A stretch of DNA of 64,000 nt from Beggiatoa alba B18LD (GTDB lineage Bacteria > Pseudomonadota > Gammaproteobacteria > Beggiatoales > Beggiatoaceae), in the NCBI RefSeq assembly GCF_000245015.1, contig NZ_JH600070.1, positions 2,667,588-2,731,587 on the forward strand, given 5' to 3'. Position 1 is the stretch's first letter; the number at the start of each line of letters is the position of its first letter. The notes below the pieces were generated by a model. That model ran no database searches. It saw nothing but the letters and a program-made list of their open reading frames with translations, and was not told the DNA's origin. Positions 35,236 to 45,189 of the stretch are shown in pieces. A program made the translations under genes and the position numbers.

Positions 35236-37029
35236 TTGACTACGACAGCTTATAAAATTATTGATCATACCTACGATGTCGTAGTGGTCGGTGCGGGTGG
35301 CGCGGGTTTACGTGCGACCTTTGGGATGGCTGAAAAAGGCTTAAAAACAGCTTGTTTAACAAAAGTATTCCCAACTCGTAGCCATACCGTTGCTGCTCAA
35401 GGGGGCATTAGTGCGTCTTTGGGGAATATGGGACCTGATGATTGGCGTTGGCATATGTATGACACCGTTAAGGGGTCTGATTGGTTAGGCGACCAAGATG
35501 CTATCGAGTATATGTGTCGTGAAGCCGTGCCTGCGATTATTGAGTTAGAGCATTATGGTGTGCCTTTTTCTCGGACGGAAGAAGGGAAGATTTATCAGCG
35601 TCCTTTCGGTGGGATGACCACAAATTTTGGGGAAGGGACTGCACAGCGGACTTGTGCCGCCGCTGACCGTACAGGTCATGCGATGTTGCACACGCTTTAT
35701 CAGCAATCTTTAAAGCATCAAGCTGAGTTTTTTATTGAATTTTTCGCCCTTGATTTAATCATGGACGAGTCTGGGGCTTGTCGTGGTGTGATGGCGTTGG
35801 ATATGGCTGAAGGGGTTATCCATCGTTTCCGTGCGCAAATGACTGTTTTAGCAACGGGTGGTTATGGTCGTGCGTATTTTTCTGCAACTTCTGCGCATAC
35901 CTGTACAGGTGACGGTGGCGGGATGGCATTGCGGGCGGGTATTGCATTGCAGGATATGGAGTTTGTGCAGTTTCACCCAACAGGGATTTATGGCGCGGGT
36001 TGTTTGATTACGGAAGGCGTGCGTGGTGAAGGTGGTTTCTTAACGAACTCTTCAGGCGAGCGTTTTATGGAACGTTATGCCCCGAATGCGAAGGATTTAG
36101 CATCTCGTGATGTGGTCAGCCGTTCTATGACGATTGAAATTCGTGAAGGTCGCGGGGTTGGTTCAGGTCATGATCATATTCATCTGCACTTGGAGCATTT
36201 AGGCGCGGAAGTGATTCATGAACGCTTACCCGGTATTGCTGAAACGGCACGGATTTTTGCAGGCGTTGATGTTAGTAAAGAGCCTATTCCTGTATTGCCA
36301 ACAGTTCACTATAACATGGGCGGTATTCCGACTAATTATCATGGTGAAGTTGTCACCCTGAAAAATGGTAATCCTGATAGTGTTATCCCTGGTTTAATGG
36401 CGATTGGTGAAGCGGCTTGTGTGTCTGTACATGGTGCTAACCGTTTAGGGTCTAACTCTCTGTTAGACTTAGTCGTTTTCGGTCGTGCGGCTGCCTTACG
36501 TTGCGCAGAATTAAGCAAAGATTGGAAAACGCAAAAAGCCTTACCGAAAAATGCAGGCGACAACGCATTAGCCCGTTTAGATAAATTACGTCATGCGAAA
36601 GGTTCTTCTTCTACCGCTGATTTGCGCTTAAAAATGCAAAAAGTCATGCAGAATGACGCAGCAGTATTCCGTACAGGTCAATCTTTAAGTGAAGGTTCTC
36701 AAAAGATTACCGAAGTTTATAACGCTTTTGATGATGTAAAAGTCTCTGACCGTTCTTTAGTGTGGAACTCTGATTTAATTGAAACCTTAGAGTTAGATAA
36801 CTTACGCGGTCAAGCCGTCGTCACCATGAATGCTGCCTTGAATCGGACTGAAAGCCGTGGCGCACATGCCCGTGAAGATTATCCAGATCGTAATGATGAC
36901 GAGTGGATGAAACACACATTGATATGGTTGGATGATAAAGGAAATACCAGCATCGATTATCGTCCTGTTCATACCTACACCTTAACCGATGAGATGGACT
37001 ACGTCGCGCCGAAGAAACGGGTGTATTAA
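35236..37029 (+). CDS. sdhA: Succinate dehydrogenase flavoprotein subunit
   Basis: 597 residues from a TTG start. FAD-binding begins [18 protein letters not shown]; the covalently flavinylated His is in [11 protein letters not shown]. Substrate-site motifs include [23 protein letters not shown] and the catalytic Arg of [30 protein letters not shown] and the C-terminal [19 protein letters not shown] motif are also present. It oxidises succinate to fumarate in the TCA cycle. Flavinylation normally needs SdhE, which is encoded at 38084. Confidence 0.97.
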   Translation: MTTTAYKIIDHTYDVVVVGAGGAGLRATFGMAEKGLKTACLTKVFPTRSHTVAAQGGISASLGNMGPDDWRWHMYDTVKGSDWLGDQDAIEYMCREAVPAIIELEHYGVPFSRTEEGKIYQRPFGGMTTNFGEGTAQRTCAAADRTGHAMLHTLYQQSLKHQAEFFIEFFALDLIMDESGACRGVMALDMAEGVIHRFRAQMTVLATGGYGRAYFSATSAHTCTGDGGGMALRAGIALQDMEFVQFHPTGIYGAGCLITEGVRGEGGFLTNSSGERFMERYAPNAKDLASRDVVSRSMTIEIREGRGVGSGHDHIHLHLEHLGAEVIHERLPGIAETARIFAGVDVSKEPIPVLPTVHYNMGGIPTNYHGEVVTLKNGNPDSVIPGLMAIGEAACVSVHGANRLGSNSLLDLVVFGRAAALRCAELSKDWKTQKALPKNAGDNALARLDKLRHAKGSSSTADLRLKMQKVMQNDAAVFRTGQSLSEGSQKITEVYNAFDDVKVSDRSLVWNSDLIETLELDNLRGQAVVTMNAALNRTESRGAHAREDYPDRNDDEWMKHTLIWLDDKGNTSIDYRPVHTYTLTDEMDYVAPKKRVY

Positions 37030-37148
37030 TTCAGTGTGATGGCGGGAGTAGCAATTGCTCTCCTGTCACTTCACCCTTGTTGTGTGATGTATTTTAGTTT
37101 CTACCTGTTTGATAAATGGGTAATTGAAGAACCGAAACGAGGTATGCA

Positions 37149-37958
37149 ATGGCTGAGTTTAAACTTCCCGCGAATTCTGTCGTTAAAAAAGGGAAAAAAC
37201 CTTTTAATACAGTGACGGATGCAAAACGGGTTAAACGTTTTGTTATTTACCGTTGGAATCCAGACACGGGCGAAAATCCGTATATGGAAACTTATGAAAT
37301 TGATTTAGATAAATGTGGTCCTATGATTTTGGACGCATTGATTAAAATCAAGAATGAAATTGACCCGTCTATGACGTTCCGTCGTTCTTGCCGTGAAGGG
37401 ATTTGTGGCTCTTGTGCCATGAATATCGGCGATAGCGCAGAGTTTGGCGGTAAAGGGTCTAATACGTTAGCATGTACGAAAGCTATCAGTGAGATTAAGG
37501 GCGATGTGGTGATTCATCCCTTGCCACATATGCCTGTTATTAAGGATTTAGTCCCTGATTTAACCCATTTTTATGCACAATATGCGTCTATTAAACCTTG
37601 GATGCAGACTCAAACTCCGCCCCCACCAGACCGCGAGCGTTTACAGTCTAAAGAAGAACGTGCCAAGTTAGATGGTTTATATGAGTGTATTCTGTGTGCG
37701 TGCTGTTCTACCAGTTGCCCCAGTTATTGGTGGAATGGTGAACAGTATTTAGGCCCTGCGATTTTATTACAGGCGTATCGTTGGATTATTGATAGCCGTG
37801 ATGAAGCAACAGGCGAGCGTTTAGATGATTTAGAAGACCCTTTCCGTGTTTATCGTTGTCATACTATTATGAACTGCGCAAAAACATGTCCGAAAGGCTT
37901 GAATCCTGCTAAAGCCATTACGGCAATTAAGCAAAAATTGGTTGATAGAAAGGTTTAA
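37149..37958 (+). CDS. sdhB: Succinate dehydrogenase iron-sulfur subunit
   Basis: 269 residues. The [2Fe-2S] motif is CREGICGSC plus a later Cys in TLACTKAI. The [4Fe-4S] motif is [15 protein letters not shown] and the [3Fe-4S] ligands lie in [23 protein letters not shown]. It is slightly longer than the E. coli protein because of an N-terminal extension and a charged loop ([13 protein letters not shown]). It carries electrons from FAD to quinone. A 119-bp gap with a small hairpin (GGGAGTAGCAATTGCTCTCC, about 37044-37063) separates it from sdhA, which may tune relative expression. Confidence 0.97.
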   Translation: MAEFKLPANSVVKKGKKPFNTVTDAKRVKRFVIYRWNPDTGENPYMETYEIDLDKCGPMILDALIKIKNEIDPSMTFRRSCREGICGSCAMNIGDSAEFGGKGSNTLACTKAISEIKGDVVIHPLPHMPVIKDLVPDLTHFYAQYASIKPWMQTQTPPPPDRERLQSKEERAKLDGLYECILCACCSTSCPSYWWNGEQYLGPAILLQAYRWIIDSRDEATGERLDDLEDPFRVYRCHTIMNCAKTCPKGLNPAKAITAIKQKLVDRKV

Positions 37959-37992
37959 TTAAAAAAAACCGTGCTTGTTTTTTAGCTGTTAG

Positions 37993-38025
37993 AAAGCCGT
38001 TTATAGTGATATAAACGGCTTTTTT
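37993..38025 (+). terminator. Intrinsic terminator after sdhB
   Basis: A perfect 13-bp stem (AAAGCCGTTTATA / TATAAACGGCTTT) with a GTGA loop is followed by further T residues. It lies 35 bp after the sdhB stop and separates sdhCDAB from sdhE. Confidence 0.92.
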
Positions 38026-38083
38026 ATTGCGTGCTATCCTGTTAAAACAATTGTGAATTAATCTTGCTAGAGAGAGTCAGTTA

Positions 38084-38323
38084 ATGAGTGAGTTGTCTAA
38101 ATTAAAATGGCGTTGTCGCCGTGGGATGAAAGAGTTGGATATTGTTTTTTTTCGCTATCTTGAGCAGGCTTATCCGAGCGCGTCTGTTGAGGAAAAAGCC
38201 TTATTTGAAACGATATTAGAGTGGCAAGATATGGAAATTTATGGCTATTTATTAGCTCGCTCTACCCCAACAGATGCGCAAGTTGTTAAGTTTTTTGAAA
38301 AGTTGCGAAGTCTAAGCGTTTAA
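38084..38323 (+). CDS. sdhE: Succinate dehydrogenase flavinylation factor (SdhE/CptB)
   Basis: 79 residues, the usual family size. It carries the hallmark RRGMKELD (the RGxxE motif that contacts SdhA) and FFRYLEQAYPSASVEEKALFETILEWQD. It helps attach FAD covalently to SdhA. It lies after the sdhCDAB terminator, so it probably has its own promoter, and 26 bp before the MipA-like gene. Confidence 0.93.
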   Translation: MSELSKLKWRCRRGMKELDIVFFRYLEQAYPSASVEEKALFETILEWQDMEIYGYLLARSTPTDAQVVKFFEKLRSLSV

Positions 38324-38349
38324 GGGGTTTATTATGGAGATAAAAATAA

Positions 38350-39120
38350 ATGAGATTGCGTAATTTATTGGTCGGATTCTGGCTTGTGTGTGTTGTCGTT
38401 CCTGTTTATGCCGCGCCACCGATGGGGGGGGCAGGGTGGAAAGGTAGCCTTGGATTGGGGGTGTTGTGGAAAGCAGAGCCGTATAAAGGGGAAGATGATA
38501 CTATTTTGCCTATTCCTTTGATAAACCTTAAATATCAAAGGTTTTATATACAAGGGTTTACCGTTGGTTACAAGCTTATCGATGAGTTAGAGGGAAGTAT
38601 CGATATAATTGCGCAGCCGCGTTTAGAGGGGTATGACGCAAGCGATAATGTTTATTTTGAAGGAATGGAAGACCGTGATTATTCGATGGATGTGGGGCTT
38701 GCGTTAAATGCACAGTTTGGGCGGGTTCTCTTCAATGTGACGGCGGTATCAGATGTGTTAGGGTATAACGATGGGCAAGAGGTTAGCGCGTCGGTTGGTT
38801 ATAATTTTGTGTTTGGGGGAACGGGTCAGTCAGTTTTGCGGGTCACGCCGACATTGGGGTTAAAGTGGTTAAGCGCGAATTTGGTTGATTATTATTATGG
38901 TGTGCGGGCAGAAGAGGCACGTTTAGACCGTCCACAATATACGGGGGATGCAGGGTTTAATGGGACAGTGGGCGTTATGGCGAATTATTTTTTTACGACG
39001 CATTCGGGGATTAGCGCAGGGATTCAGTATGAAGCCTTTGGAAATGAAATTGCGGATAGTCCTTTGTTAGAAAAGGATTATTCCTTGAGAGTCTTTGCGG
39101 GTTATTCGTGGATGTTTTAA
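38350..39120 (+). CDS. MipA/OmpV-family outer membrane protein
   Basis: 256 residues with a signal peptide (MRLRNLLVGFWLVCVVVPVYA). The mature part alternates hydrophobic and polar residues like a beta-barrel and ends in an aromatic (SWMF), as outer-membrane proteins do. The stretch WKGSLGLGVLWKAEPYKGEDD...PIPLINLKYQRFYIQG matches MipA-type scaffolding or OmpV porins. Possible roles are murein-synthesis scaffolding or small-molecule uptake. It may be read with sdhE. Confidence 0.8.
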   Translation: MRLRNLLVGFWLVCVVVPVYAAPPMGGAGWKGSLGLGVLWKAEPYKGEDDTILPIPLINLKYQRFYIQGFTVGYKLIDELEGSIDIIAQPRLEGYDASDNVYFEGMEDRDYSMDVGLALNAQFGRVLFNVTAVSDVLGYNDGQEVSASVGYNFVFGGTGQSVLRVTPTLGLKWLSANLVDYYYGVRAEEARLDRPQYTGDAGFNGTVGVMANYFFTTHSGISAGIQYEAFGNEIADSPLLEKDYSLRVFAGYSWMF

Positions 39121-39171
39121 TAAGCTACCCATTTAACTATTTGTTTAGCTTAAAAGTTAATCATGTATTGT

Positions 39172-40116
39172 TTACACTGGAACGGGGGTGTTTTGTAAAA
39201 TGTTTGTGACTACATTTTGCGCTTCTACCCCTGAAAAACGGGCTTGTGAGTCGATTTTTAGACGGTGGGCAAGAACTACAACGGCAATTTCTTGGATGTG
39301 TGCTGGTGTTATAAAGTCTAGCCCATCAAATAGGGCAAGGGCTTGAGCAACTTTCATGAGGGATAAGGAGGCTCGAGGACTTGCGCCCATTTGTACGCCT
39401 GCATAATCGCGTGTTGTGCTGACAAGGCGCACGATATATTGTTTTAATTCTTCACTGACACGTACTGCTTGCACCGCTTGACGCAATAAACGTACTTCTT
39501 CCCGTGTTACGCAAGGTTGTATCTCATTCATCGGTTGTTCGGTGCGATGGGTCGTTAAAATCGCAACTTCATCCTCAAGACTGACATAGCCTAGTTGAAA
39601 ACGCATGGCGAATCTGTCCATTTGAGCTTCAGGCAAGGGATAAGTGCCATGAAACTCGATAGGGTTTTGAGTGGCTATCACGAAAAATAATTCATCCAAT
39701 GGATAGCGTGTTCCCTCTATACTCACTTGTTGCTCTGCCATCGCTTCTAATAATGCCGATTGCGCTCGTGGTGAGGCGCGGTTAATTTCATCGGCTAATA
39801 GAATTTCGGTAAAAATAGGCCCTTTATGAAAGCGGAAAGATTGTTCTCGCGGGTCAAATATGGATACGCCAAGTATGTCTGAGGGTAATAAATCGGGTGT
39901 AAATTGAATACGTTGAAAGGTGAGTTGTAAAGATTGCGCGAGGGCTTTGGCTAAAGTTGTTTTACCTGTACCGGGTAAATCTTCCAGCAAGACATGTCCA
40001 CCACTGGCAAAGGCAGCTACGAGTTTACGAATAGCATTTTGTTGCCCTTTGACTACTTTATCTAAATTAGCGGTAATGCGTTGATAAATTGATAAGGGAG
40101 AGGAAGATACTTGCAT
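39172..40116 (-). CDS. MoxR-family AAA+ ATPase
   Basis: 314 residues from ATG 40116; a TTG at 40164 would add 16 residues that lack similarity to the family. Walker A is LLEDLPGTGKTTLAKALA, Walker B ILLADEINRASPRAQSALLEAM, sensor 1 IATQNPIEFHGTYPLPEAQ and an Arg-rich MDRFAMR follows. The C-terminal lid holds GASPRASLSLMKVAQA. MoxR ATPases usually work with von Willebrand-A or DUF58 partners in metal-centre or enzyme maturation. None is adjacent here, so its client is unknown. Confidence 0.9.
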   Translation of the reverse strand: MQVSSSPLSIYQRITANLDKVVKGQQNAIRKLVAAFASGGHVLLEDLPGTGKTTLAKALAQSLQLTFQRIQFTPDLLPSDILGVSIFDPREQSFRFHKGPIFTEILLADEINRASPRAQSALLEAMAEQQVSIEGTRYPLDELFFVIATQNPIEFHGTYPLPEAQMDRFAMRFQLGYVSLEDEVAILTTHRTEQPMNEIQPCVTREEVRLLRQAVQAVRVSEELKQYIVRLVSTTRDYAGVQMGASPRASLSLMKVAQALALFDGLDFITPAHIQEIAVVVLAHRLKIDSQARFSGVEAQNVVTNILQNTPVPV

Positions 40117-40334
40117 GTGTTGATACCGATAAGGCGGTAGTAGGGATATTAATGCATTATACAAGGTTTAAATTGATTACAGAATGACAGATAAAATCTT
40201 AACTTATTGTTTGTAATCCCTGAACCTTATGTTAATAAAGAAAGTTTATAGGTAATGAGTATGTATATCGACTCACTATTGCAAACATTAATCTACTTAA
40301 TTTAACTGATGGCGTTTTTTAACGCACACACACT

Positions 40335-41042
40335 ATGTTAAGTTCTTTCTATTCATCATCGCGTACAGATAAGACATTAAAACGTTTATTTCTGTTCACC
40401 CGTTACAGCTTTAAAGTAGGCTTATTAAGCATAGGCTTATTAGGAATTATCATTTTTTTCATAGACCAATGGATAACATTAGCGACAAATGACAGGTTAT
40501 ATAATGATATACAGACAACCCCTATAAAACCTGTCGCGTTATTACTAGGGACAAGTAAGTATATTGCGAACGGTCAAATAAATTTATATTTTCGCTATCG
40601 CATCGAGGCAACCGTACAACTCTATCGTGCAGGCAAGATTCGACATATTATTGTCAGTGGTGACAACCGCAAAGCCTCCTATAACGAACCGTTGTACATG
40701 CAAAAAGCACTACTAGAGGCAGGAATCCCTGAGAATGCTATGACTCTTGATTATGCAGGATTTCGTACCCTAGACTCTGTTATTCGTGCACGGGAAGTTT
40801 TTTCCCAAAACGATTTTATTATCATTTCTCAAGCTTTCCATAACCAACGAGCTTTATTTATCAGCGATTTTTATGGCATACAAGCCATTGGTTTTAACGC
40901 TCAAGACGTTCCCACCAGTATGGATATTAAAACCCCGCTACGCGAATATCTCGCTCGTTTTAAAGCGGTACTCGATTTGTATCTCTTAAAAACCCAACCG
41001 CGTTTTTTAGGAGATAAAGTTCATATCGCGCTAGAGCCTTAA
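40335..41042 (+). CDS. sanA: SanA-like DUF218 envelope protein
   Basis: 235 residues. A single N-terminal membrane helix (about 28-48) is followed by a periplasmic DUF218 domain: VALLLGTSKYIANGQINLYF, IRHIIVSGDNRKASYNEP, TLDYAGFRTLDSVIRA and FIIISQAFHNQRALFI. E. coli SanA shares this layout and influences envelope permeability to vancomycin. It stands first in a plus-strand run, with the cyclase gene starting 4 bp after its stop. Confidence 0.85.
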   Translation: MLSSFYSSSRTDKTLKRLFLFTRYSFKVGLLSIGLLGIIIFFIDQWITLATNDRLYNDIQTTPIKPVALLLGTSKYIANGQINLYFRYRIEATVQLYRAGKIRHIIVSGDNRKASYNEPLYMQKALLEAGIPENAMTLDYAGFRTLDSVIRAREVFSQNDFIIISQAFHNQRALFISDFYGIQAIGFNAQDVPTSMDIKTPLREYLARFKAVLDLYLLKTQPRFLGDKVHIALEP

Positions 41043-41046
41043 CTTC

Positions 41047-42804
41047 ATGTTGCGCATTCCCTTGATTAAAAAACTGAGCCGTAAAAATCGCAATCGCCTA
41101 TTAGAAATCGGCAATATTCTTTCATTTGCAGTGGTTTACTACCTCATCAGTGAACTGAGTATCATACTTGGCAGTACAACGGGCGATGTAACCGCTATTT
41201 GGCCTGTAGCAGGATTAGGTTTTGCGGTGATGTTTATCTGGGGATATCGTTTTTTAATTAGCGTCTGGTTAGGCGAATTAAACTTGCTCTTTCTTGAGTC
41301 ATTTAGTCATGAACAATTGTGGATAGCAACAGGGAATGCTGTCGCGCTTTTTATTGCCGTCTGGTTTATCAAGCGTTACGCGAAAAATGCGGATTTATTT
41401 GGATATACTAAGAATGTAATTTTTTTCATCTTTTTTGCGGTATTGCTCAGTAGCATGATTAGTGCGAGTGTAGGCAATACGGCTTTATATTTCTATGGCA
41501 TTATCGAGGCAAGTTCATTATTAAATAATTGGTGGACATGGTGGCTTGCGGACATTGTTGGCGTGTTAGTTGTTGCACCATTAATTATCACGTGGCATCA
41601 AGAATGGCATATTCATTGGACTAGAAGCCAACTATTTGAAGCAATTTCACTTTTTTTCAGTTTAGGCATAACAGCATGGCTTATTTTTGGTCAACCGCTA
41701 AGTGAAGGCATTCGGGCTTATCCAATGGCATTTTTAATGATGCCGTTTATCATCTGGTCAATTTTCCGTTTTGGACAACGCGAAACCATGACCGTGATTT
41801 TTCTCCTATCTGTTATTGCCATTTTTGGCACTATCATGCGCGTTGGACCTTTCGTCCTGCCTTCACTGTATCAATCTTTATTATTGCTACAAGCATTCAT
41901 TGGCGTTATCTGTTTAACCACTTTATTTTTAATGGCACTGATTAGCGAACGCACTAAACTAGAAGCCAGTATGTCGCGCTTTGTGCCCCATGAATTTTTA
42001 AGTTTTCTCAACAAAACCAGTATTATAGATGTCAATCTAGGCGACCATACTGAACGAGAAATGAGCGTACTTTTTTCAGATATTCGTGGCTTTACCTCTT
42101 TATCCGAAGCCATGACCCCGCAACAAAATTTTAACTTTATCAATGCTTACCTCAGCCGTATGGAGCCAATTATTAGTGAACATCAAGGCTTTATCGATAA
42201 ATATATTGGTGATGCCATCATGGCACTTTTTCCTAAAAATGCCGACCAAGCCTTGCAAGCAGCTATCGAGATGCTCCAAACGCTTAATCAATATAACGAA
42301 ACTCGTGGCAGACCAGGGCGACCTAAATTGCGCATTGGAATTGGTATCCATACAGGATTATTAATGCTTGGCACAGTGGGTGGACAAAGCCGCATGGATG
42401 GTACGGTTATCTCTGACGCGGTCAATCTTGCCTCCAGAACAGAAAGCCTGACAAAAACCTATGGAGTGTGTTTACTGATTACTGAACAAACCTATCAAAA
42501 GCTCAAAGACCCCACACAATATAAAATCCGTTTACTTGACCGCGTGATTGTCAAAGGGAAAACTAATCTAGTGACGCTTTATGAAGTGTATGATGCTGAC
42601 CTACCGCCTTTAATTGCGCTGAAAAATCAAACATTATCACAATTTGAGCAAGCCTGTTTATCCTATCACCAAACTAACTTTTTACTGGCACAACAACTAT
42701 TTGAAATGGTTTTAAGCATTAATGAGCAAGATGATGCGGCAAAAGTTTATTTAGACCGCTGTCACAATCATTTACGCAACCCTTGCGCGAATAATCCGAA
42801 TTAG
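41047..42804 (+). CDS. MASE1-domain class III adenylate cyclase
   Basis: 585 residues. The N-terminal about 295 residues form a MASE1-type membrane sensor with about eight hydrophobic segments, including the Asp-containing TTGDVTAIWPVAGLGFAVMF. The cyclase domain (about 335-525) has both metal-binding aspartates, Asp345 in FSDIRGFT and Asp389 in YIGDAIMALFP, 44 residues apart as expected. Substrate-contact sequences are DAVNLASRTESL and VIVKGKTNLVTLYEVY. The Lys and Asp in these favour ATP over GTP, so cAMP is the likely product. It ends with a short TPR-like tail. It may be cotranscribed with sanA and the following ABC ATPase. Confidence 0.88.
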   Translation: MLRIPLIKKLSRKNRNRLLEIGNILSFAVVYYLISELSIILGSTTGDVTAIWPVAGLGFAVMFIWGYRFLISVWLGELNLLFLESFSHEQLWIATGNAVALFIAVWFIKRYAKNADLFGYTKNVIFFIFFAVLLSSMISASVGNTALYFYGIIEASSLLNNWWTWWLADIVGVLVVAPLIITWHQEWHIHWTRSQLFEAISLFFSLGITAWLIFGQPLSEGIRAYPMAFLMMPFIIWSIFRFGQRETMTVIFLLSVIAIFGTIMRVGPFVLPSLYQSLLLLQAFIGVICLTTLFLMALISERTKLEASMSRFVPHEFLSFLNKTSIIDVNLGDHTEREMSVLFSDIRGFTSLSEAMTPQQNFNFINAYLSRMEPIISEHQGFIDKYIGDAIMALFPKNADQALQAAIEMLQTLNQYNETRGRPGRPKLRIGIGIHTGLLMLGTVGGQSRMDGTVISDAVNLASRTESLTKTYGVCLLITEQTYQKLKDPTQYKIRLLDRVIVKGKTNLVTLYEVYDADLPPLIALKNQTLSQFEQACLSYHQTNFLLAQQLFEMVLSINEQDDAAKVYLDRCHNHLRNPCANNPN

Positions 42805-42834
42805 TCTAAATTCCTATATTCATACCGCCCCTTA

Positions 42835-43620
42835 ATGATTCACGCTATGTCTTTATCGCCCGCAATAGAAATTAATCAATTACGGACTCAATTCGGCAAA
42901 ATGGTCATCCATGAAAATCTGAATATGAGTATTTATCCGCAGGAAATTGTGGCAATTATTGGCGGTAGCGGTACAGGAAAGTCGACGGTATTACGGGAAA
43001 TTATTTTGCTAGAAAAACCCGTGTCAGGCTCAATTAAAGTGTTAGGGCGAGAAGTCTTAGGCTTAAGCGACCGACAAGCCCTGTGGTTACGGCGTGAATG
43101 TGGCATGATGTTCCAAAACGGCGCATTATTTAGCTCATTGACGGTAGCGGAAAATATCGCAATTCCCCTACAAGAACACACACAATTAAGCAAAACGACC
43201 ATTGCAAAATTAGTTGCTTATAAAATCGCATTAGTAGGATTACCCGCCCACGCGGGCAATAAATACCCCAGCCAATTGAGTGGCGGAATGATAAAACGCG
43301 CTGCTGTCGCCCGTGCGCTAGCTTTAGACCCGAAAATTTTATTTTTAGATGAACCTACCGCAGGATTAGACCCTGTCGGCGCGGATGCATTAGACGATAT
43401 GGTCTTACAATTACGAGAGTTATTAGGCTTAACTATCGTCATTGTCACCCATGATTTAGATACCTTATGGAAAGTTACGGATAAAATCGCCGTGCTTGCG
43501 GATAAAAAAGTTTTAGCCGTTGAACCAATTCGAAAGCTACAAGAAATCGATCACCCATGGCTGAAAGAATATTTTCACGGTGCACGCGGACGAGTTACTG
43601 CACACGCCCAAACCGCTTAA
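42835..43620 (+). CDS. ABC transporter ATP-binding protein, MlaF-like
   Basis: 261 residues. Walker A is IGGSGTGKSTVLREI, the Q-loop FQNGALFSSLTVAENIAIPL (a mark of the MCE/MlaF group), the signature LSGGMIKRAAVARALA and Walker B ILFLDEPTAGLDPVGA with His in VTHD. In E. coli MlaF energises phospholipid trafficking together with MlaE, MlaD and MlaB. No permease or MCE-domain gene follows; the next gene is on the other strand. The ATPase is therefore either an orphan or serves a permease encoded elsewhere. An internal ATG at 42847 is an alternative start. Confidence 0.85.
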   Translation: MIHAMSLSPAIEINQLRTQFGKMVIHENLNMSIYPQEIVAIIGGSGTGKSTVLREIILLEKPVSGSIKVLGREVLGLSDRQALWLRRECGMMFQNGALFSSLTVAENIAIPLQEHTQLSKTTIAKLVAYKIALVGLPAHAGNKYPSQLSGGMIKRAAVARALALDPKILFLDEPTAGLDPVGADALDDMVLQLRELLGLTIVIVTHDLDTLWKVTDKIAVLADKKVLAVEPIRKLQEIDHPWLKEYFHGARGRVTAHAQTA

Positions 43621-43640
43621 AAACTCCCTCCTTGCCTCTC

Positions 43641-44951
43641 CTAACCGTTTATCCAATCATAACTATACAAAACGAATAGTGATAAGCCTATCATTTTCAA
43701 CGTAAATCCAATATTCCAGCGTGTCATTGTATAAGTATTTAAATGAAATCGACCTTGCATCATCAAGTGCATGGCAGAAAAAGGCGTACCTGAAACCCCT
43801 AAACCCCAGCCGATTAAAAAAGTCATGCCTAATAAATTTGGGTCGTGCGGAATAGGTAAAAATAAAGGGCTCAAGGTGGTAATGCTGATTAAAGGATGTA
43901 CGCCAATAAAAGCAATCGATAGGATAACGATTAGTAAAAAACTCGCTTCGATAAAACCAAACTGGCTTAATGGCAACTGAATCGCTAAAACTTGTAACAC
44001 GCCACTAATGCCCGCAGCCATCACGCCCGCCGCTAAAAAAAGCAGTAATTCTCCTGACATTGTCGGTAAACCATGCGTGATATGAGTATAAAACTGCTGG
44101 AACGCGCTTCGCCCCCCATGACGCAGACTGAGCACGAGAAAAACCAGCAACAACGGCAATAGGGTAATTAACGTTAAAACAGGGACTTGTGGCAATAAAA
44201 AGTGGGTAATGACCACACATAACGCCAGTAAGGAAGGTATCCACAAAGCGGCAAAATGCATGGGATAACCAGTGAACGACTCACTTTCTGCTTCACCGTT
44301 TAACGCTCGCCCTGTCAACCATAAGCCACACAAAGCCAATGGGAAACCCATTAACATCAGTAATAAAAAATTGATATGCGGAATATATAAGTACACGACT
44401 GCCATCGCCGCAAAAAAGGGCGACCACAACACCGCCATGCCAAAAGCCCGCGATAAAATAATGGCTTGTTGACGGCTTAAGGTATGCTGTTGCGCGGCTA
44501 AACGGTCGCCCATAATCACCAAGACAGACATATTGATAAAAAAGCCAAAGAGATGCACACCGTACAAAGTCCGTAATAACGCCGATTTTCCCGTAGGCAA
44601 GGTTTCATGCTTTTGTAAACGTGGTTGTGTCACTAAACGCAAAAAGCCGACGGAGGCTAACATGGCTAAAACCGCTTGATTAATAGAAATAGCAGCACTT
44701 AAAACCGCTTGATTATTTTGAGAAAGACTAAAGATAATCCCCAATAAGCCTATCGTGAAGATAATCCATACTTGGTATTTTTGCTGACGCGAGACCCGTT
44801 TAAATAATAAAATGCCTGCTAACCATGCACATATCCCCGCTAAAACAGGATGTGTTAATTTTGTTAATCCATGAATAATAGATAAAATTATCATTAAAAA
44901 CAGGAAAATCCCTGCAATACTTAAAATTACTGAGTGCTTGTTATGCGTCAT
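43641..44951 (-). CDS. Polytopic membrane protein, possible transporter
   Basis: 436 residues with about 11-12 hydrophobic segments and short loops, an architecture typical of secondary transporters. A segment with ordered small residues and Pro (FIGVHPLISITTLSPLFLP) and another with GWGLGVSGTPFSAMHLMMQG recall re-entrant regions of ion-transporter-superfamily permeases such as ArsB/NhaD or DcuC types. I cannot assign a family. The stop lies 20 bp from the convergent MlaF-like gene end, with no clear terminator between. Confidence 0.7.
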   Translation of the reverse strand: MTHNKHSVILSIAGIFLFLMIILSIIHGLTKLTHPVLAGICAWLAGILLFKRVSRQQKYQVWIIFTIGLLGIIFSLSQNNQAVLSAAISINQAVLAMLASVGFLRLVTQPRLQKHETLPTGKSALLRTLYGVHLFGFFINMSVLVIMGDRLAAQQHTLSRQQAIILSRAFGMAVLWSPFFAAMAVVYLYIPHINFLLLMLMGFPLALCGLWLTGRALNGEAESESFTGYPMHFAALWIPSLLALCVVITHFLLPQVPVLTLITLLPLLLVFLVLSLRHGGRSAFQQFYTHITHGLPTMSGELLLFLAAGVMAAGISGVLQVLAIQLPLSQFGFIEASFLLIVILSIAFIGVHPLISITTLSPLFLPIPHDPNLLGMTFLIGWGLGVSGTPFSAMHLMMQGRFHLNTYTMTRWNIGFTLKMIGLSLFVLYSYDWING

Positions 44952-45189
44952 AAACAGCCAACGTCGTAGCGACTAAAATAAATTGAAGAAATTCGTAAAA
45001 CATTTATTATCTCGCAAATCATGCGCAAGACTTGCAAAAATCCGTCATCCGCAAAAAATGGATAGAACATTTTAAATAACAACCCATTATTGATATGGTT
45101 ATCAGTCATGATGAAGCGGTTTAAAGTGACTTCAAGGTCATGTCGCTGATATTCTCTTTTCTTAAATTTACACAGTTCAATAAAACACC

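Noticed and set aside
37041-37064. Small hairpin between sdhA and sdhB as a terminator
   Set aside because: There is no T run after it, and the two genes encode subunits of one complex, so full termination is unlikely. It is noted only as a possible modulator.
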